A stretch of 64,000 nucleotides of DNA from Owenia fusiformis (GCA_903813345.2 CAIIXF020000011.1:935001-999000), one strand, 5' to 3'. Shown: positions 22,932 through 35,261, counted from the stretch's first letter. The notes: generated from the sequence alone by a model not told the origin. Made by a program: numbers and translations.

Positions 22932-25900
22932 TATTTGACACTTTTCTCATTTGAACACTTCTCAATCTGAACACTTTTCCCCTGTCCCAATTTCGTAACT
23001 TACCATTGACTCATGCATCAGGACCCTTGAAATGTGAATATTTGCTTGACTCATACAACAGGACCCTTGAAATGTGAATATTTGCTTGACTCATGCATGA
23101 GGTCCCTTGAAATGTGAACATTTGCTTGACTCATACAACAGGACCCTTGAAATGTGAACATTTGCTTGACTCATGCATCAGGACCCTTGAAATTTGAATA
23201 TTTGCTTGACTTATGCATCAGGACCCTTGAAATATGAACGTTTGCTTGACTCATGCAGCAGGACCCTTGAAATGTGAACATTTGCTTGACTCATGCATCA
23301 GGACCCTTGAAATATGAACATTTGCTTGACTCATGCATCAGGACCCTTGAAATGTTAACATTTGCTTGACTCATGCATCAGGACCCTTGAAATGTGAACA
23401 TTTGCTTGACTCATGCATCAGGACTCTTCAAATGTGAACATTTGCTTGATTCATGCAACAGGACCCTTGAAATGTGAACATTTGCTTGACTCATACAACA
23501 GGACCCTTGAAATGTGAACATTTGCTTGACTCATGCAACAGGACCCTTGAAATGTGAACATTTGCTTGACTCATACAACAGGACCCTTGAAATGTGAACA
23601 TTTGCTTGACTCATGCAACAGGACCCTTGAAATGTGAACATTTGCTTGACTCATGCATCAGGACCCTTGAAATGTGAATATTTGCTTGACTCATGCAACA
23701 GGACCCTTGAAATGTGAACATTTGCTTGACTCATACAACAGGACCCTTGAAATGTGAACATTTGCTTGACTCATACAACAGGACCCTTGACATGTGAACA
23801 ATTGCTTGACTCATGCATCAGGACCCTTGAAATGTGAACATTTGCTTGACTCATGCATCAGGACCCTTAAAATGTGAACATTTGCTTGACTTATGCATCA
23901 GGACTCTTCAAATGTGAACATTTGCTTGACTCATGTATCAGGACTCTTCAAATGTAAACATTTGCTTGACTCATGCATCAGGACCCTTGAAATGTGAACA
24001 TTTGCTTGACTCGTGCATCAGGACCCTTGAAATGTGAACATTTGCTTGACTCATGCATCAGGACCCTTGAAATGTGAACATTTGCTTTACTCATGCATCA
24101 GGACCCTTGAAATGTGAACATTTGCTTGACTCGTGCATCAGGACCCTTGAAATATGAACATTTGCTTGACTCATGCATCAGGACCCTTGAAATGTGAACA
24201 TTTGCTTGACTCGTGCACCAGGACCTTTGAAATGTGAACATTTGCTTGACTCATGCATCAGGACCCTTGAAATGTGAACATTTGCTTGACTCATACAACA
24301 GGACCCTTGACATGTGAACAATTGCTTGACTCATGCATCAGGACCCTTGAAATGTGAACATTTGCTTGACTCATGCATCAGGACCATTAAAATGTGAACA
24401 TTTGCTTGACTTATGCATCAGGACTCTTCAAATGTGAACATTTGCTTGACTCATGCATCAGGACTCTTCAAATGTAAACATTTGCTTGACTCATGCATCA
24501 GGACCCTTGAAATGTGAACATTTGCTTGACTCGTGCATCAGGACCCTTGAAATGTGAACATTTGCTTGACTCATGCATCAGGACCCTTGAAATGTGAACA
24601 TTTGCTTGACTCATGCATCAGGACCCTTGAAATGTGAACATTTGCTTGACTCGTGCATCAGGACCCTTGAAATATGAACATTTGCTTGACTCATGCACCA
24701 GGACCTTTGAAATGTGAACATTTGCTTGACTCATGCATCAGGACCCTTGAAATGTGAACATTTGCTTGACTCGTGCATCAGGACCCTTGAAATGTGAATA
24801 TTTGCTTGACTCATGCAACAGGACCCTTGAAATGTGAACATTTGCTTGACTCATACAACAGGACCCTTGAAATGTGAACATTTGCTTGACTCATACAACA
24901 GGACCCTTGACATGTGAACAATTGCTTGACTCATGCATCAGGACCCTTGAAATGTGAACATTTGCTTGACTCATGCATCAGGACCCTTAAAATGTGAACA
25001 TTTGCTTGACTTATGCATCAGGACTCTTCAAATGTGAACATTTGCTTGACTCGTGCACCAGGACCTTTGAAATGTGAACATTTGCTTGACTCATGCATCA
25101 GGACCCTTGAAATGTGAACATTTGCTTGACTCATACAACAGGACCCTTGACATGTGAACAATTGCTTGACTCATGCATCAGGACCCTTGAAATGTGAACA
25201 TTTGCTTGACTCATGCATCAGGACCATTAAAATGTGAACATTTGCTTGACTTATGCATCAGGACTCTTCAAATGTGAACATTTGCTTGACTCATGCATCA
25301 GGACTCTTCAAATGTAAACATTTGCTTGACTCATGCATCAGGACCCTTGAAATGTGAACATTTGCTTGACTCGTGCATCAGGACCCTTGAAATGTGAACA
25401 TTTGCTTGACTCATGCATCAGGACCCTTGAAATGTGAACATTTGCTTGACTCATGCATCAGGACCCTTGAAATGTGAACATTTGCTTGACTCGTGCATCA
25501 GGACCCTTGAAATATGAACATTTGCTTGACTCATGCATCAGGACCCTTGACATGTGAACATTTGCTTGACTCATGCACCAGGACCTTTGAAATGTGAACA
25601 TTTGCTTGACTCATGCATCAGGACCCTTGAAATGTGAACATTTGCTTGACTCGTGCATCAGGACCCTTGAAATGTGAACATTTGCTTGACTCATGCATCA
25701 GGACCCTTGAAATGTGAACATTTGCTTGACTCATACAACAGGACCCTTGAAATGTGAACATTTGCTTGACTCATGCATCAGGACCCTTGGAATGTGAACA
25801 TTTGCTTGACTCATGCATCAGGACCCTTGAAATGTGAACATTTGCTTGACTCATGCATCAGGACCCTTGAAATGTGAACATTTGCTATGTGAACATTTTT

Positions 25901-25942
25901 GTCTGCTCCTTGTAGTGCTCGAATAGGACAGGTTTTACTGTA
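22932..25942. mobile_element. MITE-family element expanded by an internal satellite
   Basis: The left unique part (cacttttctcatttgaacac, ctcaatctgaacacttttcc, ctgtccca) and the right unique part (tgtgaacatttttgtctgct, gtgctcgaataggacagg, then ttttactgta) correspond in order to the left and right halves of the single-copy element at 43705-43898. The middle is the 40-bp array. Confidence 0.75.
23008..25886. repeat. 40-bp satellite, about 72 copies
   Basis: Unit gactcatgcatcaggaccct followed by tgaaatgtgaacatttgctt. Variants include tcatacaaca, tcgtgcatca, ggactcttca and catgtgaacaattgc. A multi-unit block with the catgtgaacaattgc variant followed two to three units later by ggactcttca recurs near 23790, 24310, 24910 and 25150, showing segmental duplication in steps of 6, 13 and 15 units. 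No spacers, so it is not CRISPR-like. Confidence 0.97.
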
Positions 25943-26189
25943 TAACCTATTGTCATCGGTTTGCTGAAGAATAATATGACCTTATGATAAGATGAAATAT
26001 ATGTAATCAAAGACTTGTATAAGATTTTCAAGGTCTCGTTATCAGTTGAAAATTGTAAAATAAAACCTTCTGAATTGAAGATTCTAGAAAATGAATCCTT
26101 TGAAATGTGAATACTTTTTGATTGGGTCTTAAACATTACTGTATTAAAATGAATGTTTTGCCTTATATTGATCTTATATTGATCTAGGT

Positions 26190-26310
26190 GTGACTCTATC
26201 AAACAATCAATTAATTGGGTGTGTCTCTAACAACCAATCAATTAATTGGGTGTGTCTCTAGCAACCAATCAATTAATTGGATGTGTCTCTATCAACCAAT
26301 CATATATTGA
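26190..26310. repeat. 33-bp tandem repeat, 4 copies
   Basis: Units of gtgtgtctctaacaaccaat plus caattaattgg. Confidence 0.9.
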
Positions 26311-26477
26311 ATTCAAGCCTTGTCAGATAATAATTATTATTAACTATAGGTCACAAGTATTAACTTTCAAACCTCATTTGTTGTATAATGCAAATTATTT
26401 ATGATTTTTTCTATTCTATTTTTGTAATTGTGTCTTATGCCGTTTATTTATATTGTTTACATTTTGTGTATTTTCAG

Positions 26478-26580
26478 TAAAATCCTTGGAGCTGATGACC
26501 TATGGCAAGTTTGTGATAAAATGGATAATTTTCTTAAACAAGAAACGATGATATCTTCTGAGACAGCAGAAAAGAAGTGA
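26478..26580 (+). other. Possible terminal or 3'UTR exon
   Basis: Follows a good acceptor (tgtattttcag). In phase 2 it is open for 33 codons (KILGADDLWQVCDKMDNFL..., ending EKK) to TGA at 26578. Composition looks protein-like, but I recognise no family. It cannot be in frame with any BCKDHB donor, so for BCKDHB it could only be a 3'UTR exon joined from 9708. A short sequence just downstream (taatccaacctga near 26609) recurs near 33321, suggesting part of this is repeat. Confidence 0.25.
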
Positions 26581-26769
26581 AAAGAAGAAAAAAAAAGTTT
26601 TGAGATTTAATAATCCAACCTGAAAAACATGTCTAGCACCATTGAGACTGACTAAAAGCCTTAAGATTGGCAGGTCCTCACATTTTGAGTGTTTTACATG
26701 AAAATCTATGGCAGAGTAAAAATGGGACAAAAAAGCATTCCTTTCAGATTAGTTTCTGGATATACATGT

Positions 26770-27200
26770 TTAACTGTGTACACTCCCCTCCATAAGTTTG
26801 ACAATACACTCCCCTCCATAAGTTTGACAATACACTCCCCTCCATAAGTTTGGCAATACACTCCCCTCCAAAAGTTTGACAATACACTCCCCTCCATAAG
26901 TTTGACAATACACTCCCCTCCATAAGTTTGACAATACACTCCCCTCCATAAGTTTGCCTCCATAAGTTTGGCAATACACTCCCCTCCATAAGTTTGGCAA
27001 TACACTCCCCTCCATAAGTTTGGCAATACACTCCCCTCCATAAGTTTGGTAATACACTCCCCTCCATAAGTTTGACAATACACTCCCCTCCATAAGTTTG
27101 GCAATACACTCCCCTCCATAAGTTTGGCAATACACTCCCCTCCATAAGTTTGGTAATACACTCCCCTCCATAAGTTTGACAATATACTCCCCTCCATTAA
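26770..27200. repeat. 26-bp minisatellite, about 16 copies
   Basis: Unit cactcccctccataagtttg followed by acaata, gcaata or gtaata, with one truncated copy near 26955. The minus-strand ORFs (MEGSVLPNLWRGVYCQTYGG repeats) are products of the array. Confidence 0.96.
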
Positions 27201-27239
27201 TTTGTAAACTGGAAGTTTTCTTTTAATAGCATATCAACG

Positions 27240-27385
27240 CTTGTCTATGTTTCAGTCTTTCTCTGTCCCAATTTTGTTTTCTCATTGACTCAAATATTAA
27301 AAATCCTTAAAATGCGAACACATACTAATCTGAAGACTTTTGTCTGGTCCGAGTGGTGTCCAGATTCGACAATTTTTACTGCAGT
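27240..27385. mobile_element. Single-unit relative of the satellite-bearing MITE
   Basis: Contains ctctgtcccaattttg, gactcaaatattaaaaatcc, ttaaaatgcgaacaca and cttttgtctggtccgagtgg in the same order as in 22932-25942, with one 40-bp unit. The right end aatttttactgca is a degraded terminus. Confidence 0.65.
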
Positions 27386-27916
27386 TTAATGAACACCTAT
27401 CGTACAAAATGAACTGTTCCCTTATAATAATCAATGATATAGTGAGAGCGCAACCAATAATATGACGGTAACATATTTCATTGATATATCGATGGATAAA
27501 CCTACACAAATGAAGATCATATTTTTTTTATACATGTGGACATTTATTTAATAATTGTCAGACATTTAAACTAATGACATAAAAAGCCATTTATGAATAA
27601 TAAAGGTATAAGTTGGCTGAACCTATGAGGGGTGTTCAAAATATACTAACCCTCATGAAGGCTAATGTGAATACATGCAATAATATCCAACAAAAGGCTG
27701 CTATGATACGAAAAAAGAAGAGACAATAAAACAAGTTGTGAATTTGTAAGACATGAATATGGCTTATTCTGTGGACAATTTTTAACTAAAATGACTGTAA
27801 TATGAAAAGCCAAAAAGACTGAAACAATCTCATCAAAATGATTTCAAAAACTAAAGAGAAATAAAGAGATGTGTCTATAAAACAGATGCAATGCTTTCCT
27901 GTTTCGGACCAGTGAT

Positions 27917-28173
27917 ACACAGGCAAATTATATCGGGCCTCGTACAAGCTTGAACGAGGCTCAAAAATTATTGGTCAATACGGGCAAAAAGGAGCACATT
28001 CCTCGGACCGTCTTGTAAGGGGCTCGTTTTTGAGGCCCGTACAAGCTCGTACAGTGCTGGTAATTGTTGTTTTTGAAGCCCATACGATCATATATGAGTC
28101 ATAATATCGAGGCTCATACGAGGTTCGTTATTAAACTCTGCTCGCACAGGATCCGATGTAATTTGCCTTTGTA
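27917..28173. mobile_element. MITE with acacaggcaaatta ends
   Basis: Left end acacaggcaaattat and right end taatttgcctttgt are inverted. The interior repeats acgaggctc, cgtacaagc and ggcccgtac motifs in both orientations. Related to 1880-2158. Confidence 0.65.
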
Positions 28174-28199
28174 CTTCTCATTAAGGTATTTGATATTGT

Positions 28200-28320
28200 T
28201 ACGTCACCTGCATGGTGGTGACATATTGTTATACTCTCGAACTTTTTTGGTGTTTGGCAGTCGGTGTTTGGTTTTCAATTTTTTTCAATTTGCAATAACT
28301 TACATGGTGGTGACATGATG
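28200..28320. mobile_element. Partial copy of the ggtggtgaca MITE family
   Basis: Contains tggtggtgacat twice and tgtttggcagtcggtgtttg, as in the other family members. Confidence 0.5.
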
Positions 28321-28329
28321 TCATGTTAG

Positions 28330-29030
28330 TGCCTTGTTTTTTTGTTCCATTTAACATGAGCAAGGACCTGGTTTATTGATGTCATGAGTATGACTCATGT
28401 ACAATTAACATTATTGTTGTAGGCCTAGAAACAATTAATAAATGGCCCTCCTGAGAGCAGTATAAAGTACATACCCATTGTACTTCACTGTAGATGTAGA
28501 ATATCCATTCTGATACTCATCCCATCTTTCCACATTTTTTTTTAATTTATTTATTTCAATAGAATACACAAATACATCTTTCATCATTCAGCTCGAAGCA
28601 TCATTGCACGCTCGGTCTTCACTGCGCTCGACCGAGGGGAGCCTAGTGAACGAAGATGGCTACAAGAGAGAAGCTTACAGAAGACCCTGATTTCTCATGA
28701 TGAGAAATATCCCGAATATAATCGTTACCTGGATCAGTCAACCTTACCAAATAAGGATATGAAACATATAATGCAAATTTGGAAATATCAAAAGTGATTG
28801 AAATACAGAAATAAAAGAAAGCAAACCATAAATGATTGATCTTAAAATTAATTCTATGATGAAAATTGTTTATTTTGAATTTTATTGCGAGTGGCCATTT
28901 TTGCCATAGGGCTATGTATCAAGGCTAGTGGTCAGTACACACCTTGACAAAATTAATTACATCATATGTTTCCTTTCTTAATTAATGTTATGTTTTGGAA
29001 GTTCCCGCTGTCCTAACGGATGTTTGTATG
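28330..29030. other. No gene or repeat established
   Basis: AT-rich intergenic DNA without recognisable coding sequence. Confidence 0.5.
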
Positions 29031-29034
29031 AATC

Positions 29035-29180
29035 AATTAGTGAAATCCAAGTAATGTATTCAAAACTACACCCCCACTATAAGTTTAGAAATCCAAGTAA
29101 TGTATTCAAAACTACACCCCGAATATAAGTGTAGAATCCAAGTTATGTATTCAAAACTACACCCCCACTCACTATAAGTA
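29035..29180. repeat. 47-bp tandem repeat, 3 copies
   Basis: Units of aatccaagtaatgtattcaa then aactacacccccactataag. Confidence 0.9.
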
Positions 29181-29719
29181 TAGCAATCAGAATTCTCAAT
29201 TAGAGCAACAATTTAAAAGATATTTAATTTGAATCCTAATTTTGTTCGGCAATATAAATCCGTCAGAGATATATGACTTGAAATTTGCAAACATGTACAG
29301 AACACCAGGCTCTTAGTCTAACACTTGGTTCGAAACGGGACTTCTGGTTTCCAAACCTTTTTCTGGAATTGTATGCTACACATTAGTACATGTACAAAAC
29401 AAGTGTTAATGGACCTAAATTGCATATGCTTTTTAGGGGTTTGTTTGAGTTGTTTTTTCTGATATGAGATCACAGAATAAAGGATTCAAGCATGTCTTGC
29501 TTGTAATATTTATAATTATGAACGGATTGACGTTCATTGAGAATTATATGAGCTGGCAATAATTGGGAGATAATAGTTCTGACGTTATTGAGATTTCAAT
29601 TTATCCCACAATTGTTTATCAGCCACATACGGCTAATATCGTGTATCAGCTAAATATCTGTATGATAGATGGACTTGAATATTTTGATTTTTTACAATAC
29701 TTGATTTTAATCATGCAAT

Positions 29720-29945
29720 ATACCCATATCAGGGGGGAAAAAAATAGTTTTGGGCCCCACATTTTGTAGGACCTTAAAAATTGGCCTTTTGGGTCAATAT
29801 ACCAAAAATGGGCCTTAGTTTTTCGACATTTGGACCCAATATTTGGTTTTAGGGTCCAAAAGAATTTTCTACGCACATTATTTTCCAGACTGACAATTTG
29901 CCTCCCCCCAACCTTGTTAATTTCTGGATCTGCCACTGCATTCCA
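29720..29945 (-). mobile_element. Interspersed repeat reading GCAGTGGCAGATCCAGAAAT at its head
   Basis: On the minus strand it opens with a gcagtggcagatccag head and then carries a gggggg-type segment and gggccc motifs. The minus ORF with AVADPEI is the usual translation of this repeat. A related gggccc-rich segment lies at 47390-47570. Confidence 0.5.
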
Positions 29946-29989
29946 GACCAATCAAGTGGGTAGTCTGTAGGTGGTTGTATTGGGTGGAA

Positions 29990-31080
29990 TCACATCCTCA
30001 TCAAAAATATCAGTCAGTCATTCACTTTATTGTGAAATTGTTGTCATCTTATATTTGAAATTGCTATTTGATGTTCAAAAGGAAATTGGATCTTAACGAT
30101 ATTGCATTTTGTTCTCGCCAACACATAAATTGTTTTTTTGCTACTCAATATGGTAAATCTAAAGCGAGGCTGGTGGCCTTCACGATTAAGAAACCAAACT
30201 CATATAGTCATTATTATAATGCCTCATAAAAATAATTTAAAGTATTTTTTTCTTCTTTCTTGTGTAAAAAGAAAATGAATGACTTCCAAGTCTGCCACCT
30301 GGTGGTGAAACTAGTAACTAGCTACTAATTTGGGTCTTGGGCCGGTCATGAGAGTTCACAGGTTTATTACTTTCAGTCCAAACTACTTTAAAAACTTCAA
30401 CAGTATTTTATTTACACTGGTCACCAATATTATTTGGACACCTTTTATTTACAAAAAAAAGGTAAAGCAGGCAAGCAATTGTTGTTTATTTAAAATGTAG
30501 AAATTGTAATCTGATATTACTTTCTTTTATTTGTTTTTCAGTTGGTCATATTCTTCGCTCTCTGATCTTAAATAAAAAATTGTTTGGAGAAAAACTTTTT
30601 CATCATTTCATCAATCAATTTATCTTAGAATATTAAAATGAATTCTCACACTTAATTTTATACCCATGACTTAAATAAATAAATGATCGTTCCGTTATCC
30701 TTATTTTAGCAGAGTTATAGCCAGAATCTATAAGGGAAATTACATAGTGTAGGACACAATATTCAGTTTCTAGTGAAAAAATGTTGAAAAATATTTTTCT
30801 GTTTTGATTTGCCGTACTTGTAGTGCAAATACAATATGTTAAGCACAGTACTGCAATATCCATACTCTCTTTGTCTTGAACCAAGTAGTAGATAAAAGGG
30901 GAGGGGGGGTCTGGTAGACCAGGATAAAAGTACAGTGTCTTGTTCTTACCTAACTACATAAAATATTAGTTAAATCCTGATTCATATTTCATAAAGCCCA
31001 ATTAGTCAAAATCATTACAATTTCATCATACCTCTTGTGGAACCAGGTCAAGTATTTGTATAAATTCTTTGTAGCTTGGT
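29990..31080. other. No gene established
   Basis: AT-rich, short ORFs only. Confidence 0.55.
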
Positions 31081-31082
31081 AA

Positions 31083-31228
31083 AATGAGCTGGGCTTCATT
31101 CAATGAGCTGGGCTTTATTCAATGAGCTGGCCTTCATTCAATGAGCTGGGCTTTATTCAATGAGCTGGGTTTCATTCAATGAGATGGACTTTATTCAATG
31201 AGCTGGGCTTTATTCAACGAGCTGGGGT
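31083..31228. repeat. 19-20-bp tandem repeat, 7 copies
   Basis: Units of aatgagctgggctttattc with small changes. Confidence 0.92.
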
Positions 31229-31229
31229 T

Positions 31230-32380
31230 TATATTATATTAGCTTGGCAATTAGCAATAATTAATAAAGTGGTGGTCAACTTTCACTTGGATCTTTACAG
31301 ATGCAGTTCAAAATCAAAAAATATATATTTCAATTCAAATGTAATCGAAATGCTAGTGTTCCAATGCAGAACTACTGAACTAGATCAGTTCTGATTGCTA
31401 ATTAGCTTCTTCAAAAAACAACGATTGAGTATAAAATAATTTGTTTTAGTATGAAATATTAAATGAGATAATATTTTGGTGATTATATTAATTTATTTTA
31501 TTAACACTACCTGTGATATTGTCTATCAAACTTCCTCCTTACATCATTTTACACCTCGCCAAGGGCCATCGATTCTCAACCCCGGGGATGTTTAGTGCAA
31601 GTTATTTCATTAGATATCATTAATTAAATGATATTTGAATTAACACATTTGAAGGATATTTAGATCGTGATAATTAAATTAAGATATCAACCGCCCATGC
31701 TTGTTATTTATCCTCAATATTAACATACAATAGATTTTGCAAATTCCTGAACAATTGTAATATTTGTATAAAGTTTGGGATATCATTTTATCACATAGTT
31801 ACATTCTGGAATCGCAAAACTGGTTAAAAGATGTGGTTGTGTTGAAGTGAATTCCCTTTTCACAGTTTAAATCAATGGTTTGTTTGTTGTTTGTTTTACA
31901 TTGATCAATTTATGTACACTTACTCGAATATATGAAAATCTTGATTTTTTGATGTGAAAATGGCAGAAAACTCAATCAAATGTAAAACATAAACCCCGTT
32001 CAACTTTTTGTTAAACAACTCCCTAATCTCGAGGAATAATATTACAATGATCAAAAAATGTATCCAAACTTCACATAGGGCCTTTAATATCCCAAGATTG
32101 ACGAACGTGATTTTTAAACCACTCCCACTTGATAATTCGTAGGAACATCTATTTCATTAAGAAAAATGGGGTGTATAAAAGAGATAGAATTCACCCGATT
32201 TCAATAGACAAATAAGTTATAACAGAAAGGGCATGTATGGCAAATATTTGATTTTAGATTTCATCTTCACCTCCAAAGTTTTTCAAAGATGTTTTAATTA
32301 GTTGTCAGATAAGTATACAATTAAACTGTTATAAAAGTGCAGAGGTTCATTTGGATTGGGCTTGTGAACAAATTTGAATT
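31230..32380. other. No gene established
   Basis: AT-rich, short ORFs only. Confidence 0.55.
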
Positions 32381-32384
32381 GATA

Positions 32385-32695
32385 CAAATTTCAGTTACAC
32401 TACCTAAAATAACTAGATTTTTTATTGATGTTTTGGAGGTTCGTCGGTATGGTTCTCATTAAAGTTGAAACAGATTCTAACTATGTTATCCAACATTTTC
32501 ATTGATGTTTCAGACTATTTAAAATTGAAATGTGATTTCAGTTACACTACCAAAAATAACTTCATATTGATGTTTTGCAGGTTGAAAATATCAGTTACAC
32601 TACCCCAAATAACTAACATTTTTATTGATGCCGCGTACGTTATAATTACAAATTTATATTACACTACCCTAAATAACTGAGATTTTTATCTACAT
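32385..32695. repeat. Degenerate repeat of cagttacactacc-aaataact
   Basis: Four copies of ttacactacc(c/t)(a/c)aaataact followed by atttttattgatg, spaced irregularly. Confidence 0.8.
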
Positions 32696-33254
32696 TGACG
32701 TTTAAGTGGCCTTCCTGAATAATCAGAGTAAAACATCCTACATTATAAAAGCAACATTATATCACCTTCCATGTTATATACTCTACCCTTTCTCATCACA
32801 TGTTCCTCTATACTCTAACTAAGACCGATCAGTGAATATGGTGTTAAAGAGATCAGCGAATTTAAAAGAGGCAACTCATGTTTTTGTACTCATATGTAGA
32901 ATGTCTATGTGGGTCGTGGAAGGTCTGGTCTGATTGGCCGGCTTGATGCATGAATAAAAGGATTTATCGGATATGTAAAGAGTGCTAGATAAAGTTGATC
33001 GTAAAAAGGGTAGATCATGTCGGGTCTATGTCAACTACTACTTTACACATGTTGAGGATATAATCCCAGATATCAACATACTGTCACATTTTCGAATCAC
33101 AAAACACGATGCGAAACATTATTCACACGTTGCTGTCATAAACATGGGTGGATTCATAATACTCAGCTGTTTGAAAAAAGTTTAATATTTAATCACAAAA
33201 AAAAAATTTTCTCTTCTTTTCACAACCTTTATTTTACTAAACAGGACGTTTCGG

Positions 33255-33316
33255 ATCCTGTCTGGATCCCTTTTCAACTGCGTAAAAACTCAGTTGAGAA
33301 AGGATCCAGACAGGAT
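33255..33316. repeat. Long hairpin, 26-bp arms
   Basis: Arms 33255-33280 and 33291-33316 match at 24 of 26 positions around a 10-nt loop (cgtaaaaact). The arms read atcctgtctggatccctttt and its inverse. Confidence 0.85.
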
Positions 33317-33960
33317 TTGATAATCCAACCTGAAGAACATATTAAGAATATTTAATATTTGTTCGAGAGAGCTTCGCCTTCAGTTAATTACTTGACTTTA
33401 CACGGGTACAGTCTCTTCGGCTGTTCTGCACACATGTACAATCTGCCGTCCAAGAATTTCCTTAAAAAGTGGCACTCGGCTGTCTCTTTTTGCCACGAGT
33501 AACCCTTGTGTGTCCTTTCGAGGGCTCCCCAAGAGGGGGGGGGGGGGGTGAGGTCGCTTTAGTCACTTTAAAAATTCCAAAATTGTCATTTGTCACTTTT
33601 GAAATGTACTTGTCATATTTTGTCAGATTCATTATTTTTTAGTCAGTCAAAGCATGTAATGCAACAAATGGTCTGTTGTATGACCATTGTTTGATCACTA
33701 GTTAATTTGGATGGAGAAAAGGTGTTTACATTAAGTATTGTCCATATACACGAACGAGATTATTTTGGCATACGCATTTATCTTTAACTGGGAAAGCTTC
33801 AACAATATTGCCCTGAAGGCCTAGGTTTAGTTGTTAACCTGAGAAAATGTGATACAGGTGTCATGTTTTGAAATAAGATAGAGAGAAAGAGAATGGAATA
33901 AGCAAGGAATAAACTTAACAGGCATGTAGTCTCTAGTCTAAAGACTATAGACATCAAGCT

Positions 33961-34116
33961 CGTAGCCAGGATTTGCCAAGGGGGGTCACTTTTTAAAAAA
34001 ATCCAGGGGGTTCACTTGTGACAATTTTGGTCCAAAAATGGCCAGAAATCAGAATGGTGAAAATCTGCATGATTTTGAAAGATTTTTTTGGCCATCGACC
34101 CCCCCCCCTGGCTACG
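33961..34116 (+). mobile_element. MITE with cgtagccagg ends
   Basis: Perfect 10-bp inverted ends cgtagccagg and cctggctacg. The inside has aaggggggtcac and poly-C near the right end. A degraded relative lies at 4010-4150. Confidence 0.75.
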
Positions 34117-34540
34117 GGTCTGGACATGCAAGAAAAATTAGGCGGTTCAAGTTATAGAGGAAAATGTCAGGATTTGTCGTAAACAGAGTGTTTGAGTTTA
34201 GGACGGGAATACGATTAATCAATTATAAACTAAACATACATTCACAGTATCAAGGAGAAAATCTTATTTTTACTAGTTTGACTTTTGAAAGCTTTCTGTC
34301 CCATGCAGCAGTTTTGTAAGCGCCGTCTATGGGAGAAACTGGGTAGCTGGGGTGACAAAACAAGTAGGCTCGTGTGGGTGAAATGACCGTTTGACGTTTT
34401 TTGTTGCTGAAATTAATTGGCTGTTTGTTAATTGATGAATGGTGAACTTGATGAATCATCATTGACGAGCTAATCAACCTTTAGAACACAATGGAAGTCA
34501 TTGACATTCAAACTGCCAGAGCCTGCCATTTTGTACAAAA

Positions 34541-34985
34541 GCCAAGCCGAGCACCAACTACCAACTACCGAACACCCAAACTGCCCAACTACCGAACACC
34601 AACTGCCCAACTACCGAACACCAACTACCAACTACCGAACACCCAAACTGCCCAACTACCGAACACCAACTGCCCAACTACCGAACACCAACTGCCCAAC
34701 TACCGAACACCAACTGCCCAACTACCGAACACCAACTGCCCAACTACCGAACACCAACTCCCCAACTACCGAACACCAACTGCCCAACTACCGAACACCC
34801 AAACTGCCCAACTACCGAACACCCAAACTGCCCAACTACCGAACACCCAAACTGCCCAACTACAGAACACCAACTGCCCAACTTCCGAACACCAACTGCC
34901 CAACTACCGAACACCAATTGCCAAATGCCTACCGTTCACAAAAAGTTGGAGACTATAACAATGTGTCTCCACTTCTAGTACATTC
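34541..34985. mobile_element. ggtggtgaca-family MITE expanded into a 21-bp minisatellite
   Basis: 34548-34925 is about 17 copies of aactaccgaacaccaactgc plus c or of the aacacccaaactgccc variant. The unique tail cgttcacaaaaagttgg then actataacaatgtgtc matches the right half of the intact element at 56659-56776. Two frames across the array are open only because of the repeat. Confidence 0.85.
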
Positions 34986-35119
34986 TATTTTATAAAGCAT
35001 GTACTTTTTCCGTTAGTAACATGATCTTCATAATCACAAATGTAATGATTTCATAGCCTTTTTTCTTAGATTTAAATATGAAATGAATGCTAGTACAAAA
35101 ATGTGCAGAACTATAAACA

Positions 35120-35261
35120 ATTGTATGTTACCAGTAGAAGTGGTAACATTTATGGATTCCAATTTATTGTGGAGTGTGCTTGGTGGTCGGCGGTTGGTGA
35201 TCGGCAGTCGGCATTCGAAAGTCAGCGTTCGGCGTGTTAAACAAATGGCAGGTGGTGACAT
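35120..35261 (-). mobile_element. Inverted copy of the ggtggtgaca MITE family
   Basis: Ends acaaatggcaggtggtgaca, with gtcggcggttggtgatcgg inside. It faces the copy at 34541-34985. Confidence 0.75.

Noticed and set aside
23008-25886. CRISPR-like array
   Set aside because: Direct 40-bp head-to-tail units with no unique spacers, in an animal genome.
26706-27197. Minus-strand ORFs with MEGSVLPNLW repeats
   Set aside because: They are translations of the 26-bp minisatellite.
29646-29951. 101-codon minus ORF with AVADPEI
   Set aside because: It follows a common interspersed repeat head (gcagtggcagatccag) and is not a gene.
33240-33320. Hammerhead ribozyme or Penelope-type element end near ccgaaacgtcct
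   Set aside because: The ctgatga core needed for a hammerhead was not found within reach, and no reverse transcriptase or GIY-YIG sequence is nearby.
34491-34995. 155- and 164-codon ORFs rich in proline, asparagine and threonine
   Set aside because: Two frames of the same 21-bp array; no homology beyond the repeat.
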